Assembly: GCA_016787755.1 (NCBI GenBank)
Contig: JAEUUA010000016.1
Location: forward strand, 1-45,586
Length of the DNA: 45,586 bases
DNA from: Cyclobacteriaceae bacterium
GTDB lineage: Bacteria > Bacteroidota > Bacteroidia > Cytophagales > Cyclobacteriaceae
Direction of reading: 5' to 3'
Below are positions 40,917 through 45,586 of the stretch, piece by piece (the first letter of the stretch is position 1; the number at the start of each line of letters is the position of its first letter). The notes beneath the pieces were generated by a model that saw nothing but the letters and a program-made list of their open reading frames with translations, was not told where the DNA came from and searched no databases. The position numbers were made by a program, and so were the translations under genes.

Positions 40917-43900
40917 TTTCTATTAAGGACTATTAACTTTTTCCGCACGGTTGCTCCATTAGGCCCTGTCATTACAACAAAATAAACGGCATTAGCCAAT
41001 TCTGCAACCGATACTTGTTTTAACCCATTAACTGCATCTTCAAAATTTCCTTCTAACACTGTCACACCCCGTTGATCAATGATTCTCCATTGACTGGAAG
41101 GATGCACATGGGCAGGCAACCCGAAAGTAAACTCCAGATTGGCCGGGTTGGGAAATAATTGTATACTATTAAGCGCTGCCACAGCAGGCTGCTCGTCTTC
41201 TATACCCACCACAGGAGATCCATTTTTTACAGGGCCATTGATTGCGATGGACTGATAAATTTCCTTCGTGTTTTTGTCTTGAACATAGCCTATCAACATC
41301 AATCCATTTGGGTTTGAGATGGGAACATCAATGGGCACATCCATTCTTACTTTTTGTACTTTTTGTCCTTTAATAAAACCGAGGTTAATTGTTTCTCCAT
41401 CACTGCCGAATAGGTTCTTGCGTAACACACGCATTACCCCGCCTATATTTTTTTCAACGAGCGCAACATTTATGATTACGGGTGAGTTCCAATCTTTTGT
41501 GGCTTCAATCACCATTTTAACACTTATGGTTTCCGATGAAATTGATGTTGTGTCTTTTAACGATAATAGGAATGGTGGCTCCACCAACGCCCTTCGGTCG
41601 AGTTCGATTTTATTTAACTGGGTAGTTATACCGGTAAACTTTCCTGGCACTAATAGTCCGTCCATGATGGTGTAGGGAGGTTGAGAAGCCCCAAAAAACA
41701 ACGCACGCGCTGCTGGATCTGTCGGGTTATCCTTGTTGTAAGCATCTACGCCAGCGAAATTCACATGGTATTGAATGTGCTCAAAATCAGAAGTATCACG
41801 ATTCACGGTAAACTGTTGTTGATATAACCCATTTAAGTAAGAGTCAGCATTAACACTTCCTACTAACGTAGAGGTTGTAAAGTGTTCCACTAACACCAAT
41901 CTTGGTTTCTCGCCTATTAAAAAGTTATCAAAGGCAAATCCATCGAACGTTTCATTGCTTGCATTGGTATCATTCGACCCGATCGCGAATCTAAATCGTA
42001 CTTGATCCCGCTCAATCTTTGGAATCATATCCAGATTAAACCTTGCATTCTTCCAGCCTGCCTGCTTTACCCCCGGAGTAGCATTTGTCCATCCATATTG
42101 CCCAATTAGCTGGTTACCCGGATTTGATGGGATGCTGATTCCGTTAAACCAATTTATCCCTTCATCGCGGTTTGGAAGGCCTGCCAGGGGACCTACAATA
42201 GACCAAACAGCGCCACCGTCAACAGAATATTGCAATACAACGCCATCTAAATTAGCTTCCAGATCTGAAAAATAATCAAGCGCAACCATGGGGCGCATTG
42301 TTTGTGTCAGATTATAGCAAGGTGAATACGCGGCAGATTTCTCATTGCTGAAATAAGAGTTCGAATTTTTTCCTGTCCACCAAACATTATTACCATTAAT
42401 ACTTGAATTTATTGTTAGCCCCGTGGGGGGACCATGCTTCCAACTAACAAAAGTAGAATCATCGGGATTAATGATATCCTTACTAAAAAAATCCCCTTTG
42501 TCATTCTCGAAGTCTTCAATACCCGGTAACATTGTTAAATAAGCTGAAATCTCCACCGGCCTTACTTTTGGCAAACTCTCACACCCTCTATTGGTAACTA
42601 CTGTTAAAGATGGATTGTAACTACCATTCGTGTTATACTTGTGCAAGGGTATATCATAAGTCCTAATAGTTCTATCTCCGTGCGTGCCAGCCGGAATATT
42701 GCCTACCCCAGATAACGTATCGCCATCGTCAAAATCCCACTTATATGTTTTGACCGAACTGGCACCCAGGTTGGTAATCGCAGAAACAAATCGCGTGCTA
42801 TCGTTATTACAAATATTGAAATAATCAAAATTAACAACAGGTATGGTACCTACAACTATTGAATCAGGAAGACTTATGTATTTGTTTGAGCAACCTTGTG
42901 CCGTTGTTACTTTAAGGCTAACAGTATAACTATTAGCAACTCCATAAGTATGGCTTGGGTCCTTATAGGTTCCCCCCTCTGAATATGAAGATCCTCTTAG
43001 GCCTGATATCGTTGGAGTTTGATCACCAAAGTTCCATTCTGATATGCTCAGGGTTGTCGGAAAAGGAGTTGGATTAAGGGTTGATGCATCGGTGAATGTT
43101 GTGGGACTATTGATACAACTTCCAGAATAACTGAACAACGCCACAGGACTTGCTTGAACTTTTATATTGCGTTGTTTATTTGAAATTACGCCTGCAATAT
43201 TCTTGTATGTAAACTGGACAGTGTAAGTGCCAGAAGGTAGCCCGTTGGTTGGAATGAAGTATTGCGACCCAATTTGATTTAAAGTAAGTCCAGGCGTTAA
43301 ACTGGCAAAGCCCGTTTCAGGCGCTTGTCCAGGATTTCCTCCATCCAAAGGAATTAACAAGATGTCCCCTGAGTCTGCGCAAATTAAAAATTCTCCAGAG
43401 CCATCGGTAGTTGCATTTTGCACTGCAAAATCAACAACGGTTAATGCATTTACCCTCAGATTCTGTGTACTTGAATTTGTGCACCCATTTCCATCCGTAT
43501 AGGCGTATTTTATAATATTTATTGAACTTGGTGTGCCATCATACAAAGTGGCCGTGTTTGGTGTCAGCGAAGCCTGATCTCTATTGGTGCCCGGATCTAT
43601 GGTGGTAGCGCTAAGCCCGGTACCCGGTGTTATAGTGAACAAACCTCCATTCTGCGTCCCACTTAGTACTAACGGAGGGCCGTTCTCGGGCACTTCCGGA
43701 GGAGAAGGAATTCCAAAAAAGGAAGCATTCGGTAGTGGGTAAATAGTCAAAGTCATCGATTTCATTTCCGCTGCGCAAACTCCGGCTGCCGGAACTGTAA
43801 TCGTTAAAAGTTTAGTAGTGGGAGTAATAACAGCTTTGTCCGCTGCGCTTAAAAGATATCTCGGCTTCTCTAAGGTATTGTCATTAAATGCACCCCCCGA

Positions 43901-45586
43901 CCAAGAATATGGTGCCGGTGAGAAGGTAACCGATCCCTGGATTTCAATATCGTTTTCACTAACGCAAACTGATAGATTCGGTCCTGCCGAAAATATAGCC
44001 TTAGGGTTTACATTTACCTGAATAGTAAATGGATCTCCGGCACAACCACCAACCTGAGAGGTTGGAGTTACTGTGTAGGTGACGGTTTGGTTGATGGTGG
44101 TTGTATTGACCAGGACATCATCAATCAACGAGCCTGATTTTAACGAAGTAGTTTCACCCGTTACATTTGGTTGTGTCGTTGCAGTCCATGTAAAATTTGT
44201 TGCAAGATTATTACCTGGAAACGTATTCACATTATTTTGCAAGTTATAATTAACACTTGCGCCACTACATATATCAGGTGCAGTGGCAGAGAATCCAACG
44301 GGCTCAGGTTTGATTGTAATTGTTATTTGGAAGGGTGCCCCTGCACATCCTGATGTACTTGTGGGGGTTACCGTGTAAACTACATTTTGATTGGTATTGG
44401 TTAAGTTGGTTATCACATCTGTAATTATTGGGCCAACAATCGCGATTGTACTTTCACCTGTCACCAATGGATTTGGATTATCGGTTGCCACCCATGAGAA
44501 GGTACTACCCACATTATTTCCTAACGAAGCAATATTCAATAACAAATTATAATCTACCGGAATATCGCTGCAGACTGTCTTCACATCGTTAGAACCGACA
44601 GGAGCTGGATTGACTGTGACCACGTAGTTAACACCTGAGCCAACACAGAATGAACTTCCGGGGCCAGTAGCCACAATTGTATAAGTTACAGTTCCAGCAA
44701 CACTCCCAATATTAATTGGGTTATCAATAATGGTTGATGTTCCTCCAGCAGTGATACTTGCTGGTGTGATTGGACCCGATATAGAACTAGTCCAGGAATA
44801 AGATGAACCTGCCACATCAATAACCGGTGTAAAATTTAAGGGGCCAACTCCGCTACATCTGGTAACTGTGAGCGGTGTATTTATTATCCGTGGGGCGGGA
44901 CTTACTGTTACTACCACTACGATCGCAGTACCGTTACAGCCTGAGGCTGATGGGGTGATCGTGTACGTAGCCGTACCCGAGGAACTGGTTGTCGCGGTTA
45001 ACGTCTGATTGATGCTCGTGCCAAAACCTGAACTCGCTCCGCTTACATTGCTCTGTACAACTGTCCAGCTATACGTTGCTCCTGCTACGCCATTGGTGGT
45101 ACTTAAACTTATGCTGCTGTTTGTGCCACTGCAAATCGTTTGGGAGGCCGGTGCTGCCACTACATTGGGTAACGGATTAACGGTTACGATAACCGTGATC
45201 GCGGTACCATTGCAACCGCCCGCGGCCGGGGTGATTGTATACGTAGCGGTGCCTGCCGTAGAACCCGTGGCTGTTAAGGTTTCATTGATCGAGGCTCCCG
45301 AACCAACTAAGGCTCCGCTTACTCCTGAGTCTACGCGTGTCCAGCTATAACTTGCGCCTCCTACTCCATTGGTCGTGCTTAGCGCGATGCTTGTGGTGGC
45401 TCCGCTGCAGATCGTCTGGGAAGCCGGTAACGCTACTACATTGGGAACCGGATCTACTGTTACTACCACTACGATCGGTGTACCATTACAGCCTGAGGCT
45501 GATGGGGTGATCGTATACGTAGCCGTACCCGAGGAACTGGTTGTCGCGGTTAACGTCTGATTGATGCTCGTACCAAAACCTGAACT
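40913..45586 (-). CDS. Giant T9SS-exported protein with PKD-like repeats, 5' end outside window
   Basis: The frame is open from position 45586 to the stop at 40913 (1557 codons), so the N-terminus lies outside; the internal GTG at 45469 is not a true start. The N-terminal part is a string of ~92-residue Ig/PKD-like repeats (ICSGTNSSISLSTTNGVAGA, GTATYTITPSASGCNGTAI). Then PKD domains with WNFGDQTP and WDFDDGDT, a jellyroll-like region (SYFSNEKSAAYSPCYNL), a thioredoxin/Omp28-like segment without its cysteines (LVLVEHFTTSTLVG, YTIMDGLLVPG), and a T9SS type A sorting domain ending VVMTGPNGATVRKKLIVLNR. It is probably a cell-surface adhesin or matrix protein. Confidence 0.9.
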   Translation of the reverse strand, partial: SSGFGTSINQTLTATTSSSGTATYTITPSASGCNGTPIVVVVTVDPVPNVVALPASQTICSGATTSIALSTTNGVGGASYSWTRVDSGVSGALVGSGASINETLTATGSTAGTATYTITPAAGGCNGTAITVIVTVNPLPNVVAAPASQTICSGTNSSISLSTTNGVAGATYSWTVVQSNVSGASSGFGTSINQTLTATTSSSGTATYTITPSASGCNGTAIVVVVTVSPAPRIINTPLTVTRCSGVGPLNFTPVIDVAGSSYSWTSSISGPITPASITAGGTSTIIDNPINIGSVAGTVTYTIVATGPGSSFCVGSGVNYVVTVNPAPVGSNDVKTVCSDIPVDYNLLLNIASLGNNVGSTFSWVATDNPNPLVTGESTIAIVGPIITDVITNLTNTNQNVVYTVTPTSTSGCAGAPFQITITIKPEPVGFSATAPDICSGASVNYNLQNNVNTFPGNNLATNFTWTATTQPNVTGETTSLKSGSLIDDVLVNTTTINQTVTYTVTPTSQVGGCAGDPFTIQVNVNPKAIFSAGPNLSVCVSENDIEIQGSVTFSPAPYSWSGGAFNDNTLEKPRYLLSAADKAVITPTTKLLTITVPAAGVCAAEMKSMTLTIYPLPNASFFGIPSPPEVPENGPPLVLSGTQNGGLFTITPGTGLSATTIDPGTNRDQASLTPNTATLYDGTPSSINIIKYAYTDGNGCTNSSTQNLRVNALTVVDFAVQNATTDGSGEFLICADSGDILLIPLDGGNPGQAPETGFASLTPGLTLNQIGSQYFIPTNGLPSGTYTVQFTYKNIAGVISNKQRNIKVQASPVALFSYSGSCINSPTTFTDASTLNPTPFPTTLSISEWNFGDQTPTISGLRGSSYSEGGTYKDPSHTYGVANSYTVSLKVTTAQGCSNKYISLPDSIVVGTIPVVNFDYFNICNNDSTRFVSAITNLGASSVKTYKWDFDDGDTLSGVGNIPAGTHGDRTIRTYDIPLHKYNTNGSYNPSLTVVTNRGCESLPKVRPVEISAYLTMLPGIEDFENDKGDFFSKDIINPDDSTFVSWKHGPPTGLTINSSINGNNVWWTGKNSNSYFSNEKSAAYSPCYNLTQTMRPMVALDYFSDLEANLDGVVLQYSVDGGAVWSIVGPLAGLPNRDEGINWFNGISIPSNPGNQLIGQYGWTNATPGVKQAGWKNARFNLDMIPKIERDQVRFRFAIGSNDTNASNETFDGFAFDNFLIGEKPRLVLVEHFTTSTLVGSVNADSYLNGLYQQQFTVNRDTSDFEHIQYHVNFAGVDAYNKDNPTDPAARALFFGASQPPYTIMDGLLVPGKFTGITTQLNKIELDRRALVEPPFLLSLKDTTSISSETISVKMVIEATKDWNSPVIINVALVEKNIGGVMRVLRKNLFGSDGETINLGFIKGQKVQKVRMDVPIDVPISNPNGLMLIGYVQDKNTKEIYQSIAINGPVKNGSPVVGIEDEQPAVAALNSIQLFPNPANLEFTFGLPAHVHPSSQWRIIDQRGVTVLEGNFEDAVNGLKQVSVAELANAVYFVVMTGPNGATVRKKLIVLNRN
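44912..45586 (-). repeat. Near-identical repeats inside the adhesin gene
   Basis: The roughly 120 bp at 44912-45034 recur at about 45465-45586 with few changes (both contain CAGCCTGAGGCTGATGGGGT). The offset is 552 bp, that is 184 codons or two ~92-residue domains, so the array grows by two-domain units. More copies are likely beyond the right edge. Confidence 0.85.

Noticed and set aside
45009..45560. Two plus-strand frames at the right edge
   Set aside because: They are antisense of the adhesin repeats; their Val/Pro/Ala-rich translation follows from the repeat.
1..45586. tRNA, rRNA, integrase or transposase genes
   Set aside because: I looked for cloverleaf-type sequences in the spacers and for such protein families in the frames, and saw none; a computed tRNA and HMM scan would be needed to be certain.

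Overview
The window looks like a chromosomal segment from a Bacteroidota bacterium, most probably of the class Cytophagia. The evidence is a type IX secretion (T9SS) sorting domain, BspA/DUF285, IPT/TIG and PKD surface proteins, WG repeats, DUF4421 and DUF2779 proteins, a TolQ/ExbD/TonB/SPOR envelope cluster, weak Shine-Dalgarno signals and a few TAnnTTTG-type -7 boxes. I saw no rRNA or tRNA gene, CRISPR array, integrase or transposase. Both window edges cut through minus-strand genes for repetitive secreted proteins.

Left accessory part (1-11.0 kb): a BspA-like/IPT surface protein (its C-terminus is outside the window), a stump of an FG-GAP protein, a SOUL heme-binding pseudogene with at least three lesions, and a frameshifted relic of a small gene whose intact copy lies 2.6 kb away. 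Then come greB, the intact small gene, a DUF2975 membrane protein, a two-domain predicted nuclease (DUF2779), a secreted DUF4468-like protein and a WG-repeat protein. The spacers are long and rich in interspersed hairpins. One pair of ~230-bp direct repeats (4061-4297 and 6141-6369) brackets a 1.8-kb segment.

Middle part (11-27.8 kb): a Rieske oxygenase, a three-domain LigD (polymerase, phosphoesterase, ligase), an MHS-type MFS transporter, a His-rich lipoprotein ending at a clear terminator, and a 1032-residue TerB-like/ABCG transporter. These are followed by a coupled TraB/GumN-DUF4421 pair, a Tsp/Prc protease, a membrane zinc-ribbon protein, two orphan small ORFs behind paired dyad operators, a MazG-like pyrophosphohydrolase and tyrS.

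Right part (27.8-45.6 kb): a compact six-gene minus-strand operon reads, in transcription order, TPR protein, plugless outer-membrane barrel, SPOR protein, ExbB/TolQ, ExbD/TolR and TonB. It has the parts for a dedicated energised trans-envelope machine. Upstream is a TerB-like/rhomboid/holA operon, then a divergent two-gene sigma-54 response regulator and hybrid histidine kinase pair. The kinase's stop codon overlaps that of a very large T9SS-secreted PKD-like protein running off the right edge.

The strongest candidates for under-described biology are the six-gene envelope operon, the Cas4-like Fe-S nuclease fused to a DEDD-type exonuclease domain, the operator-controlled pair of small ORFs, and the repeat-bracketed decaying segment near 2-6.4 kb. 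All reading was by eye; no database search was made.
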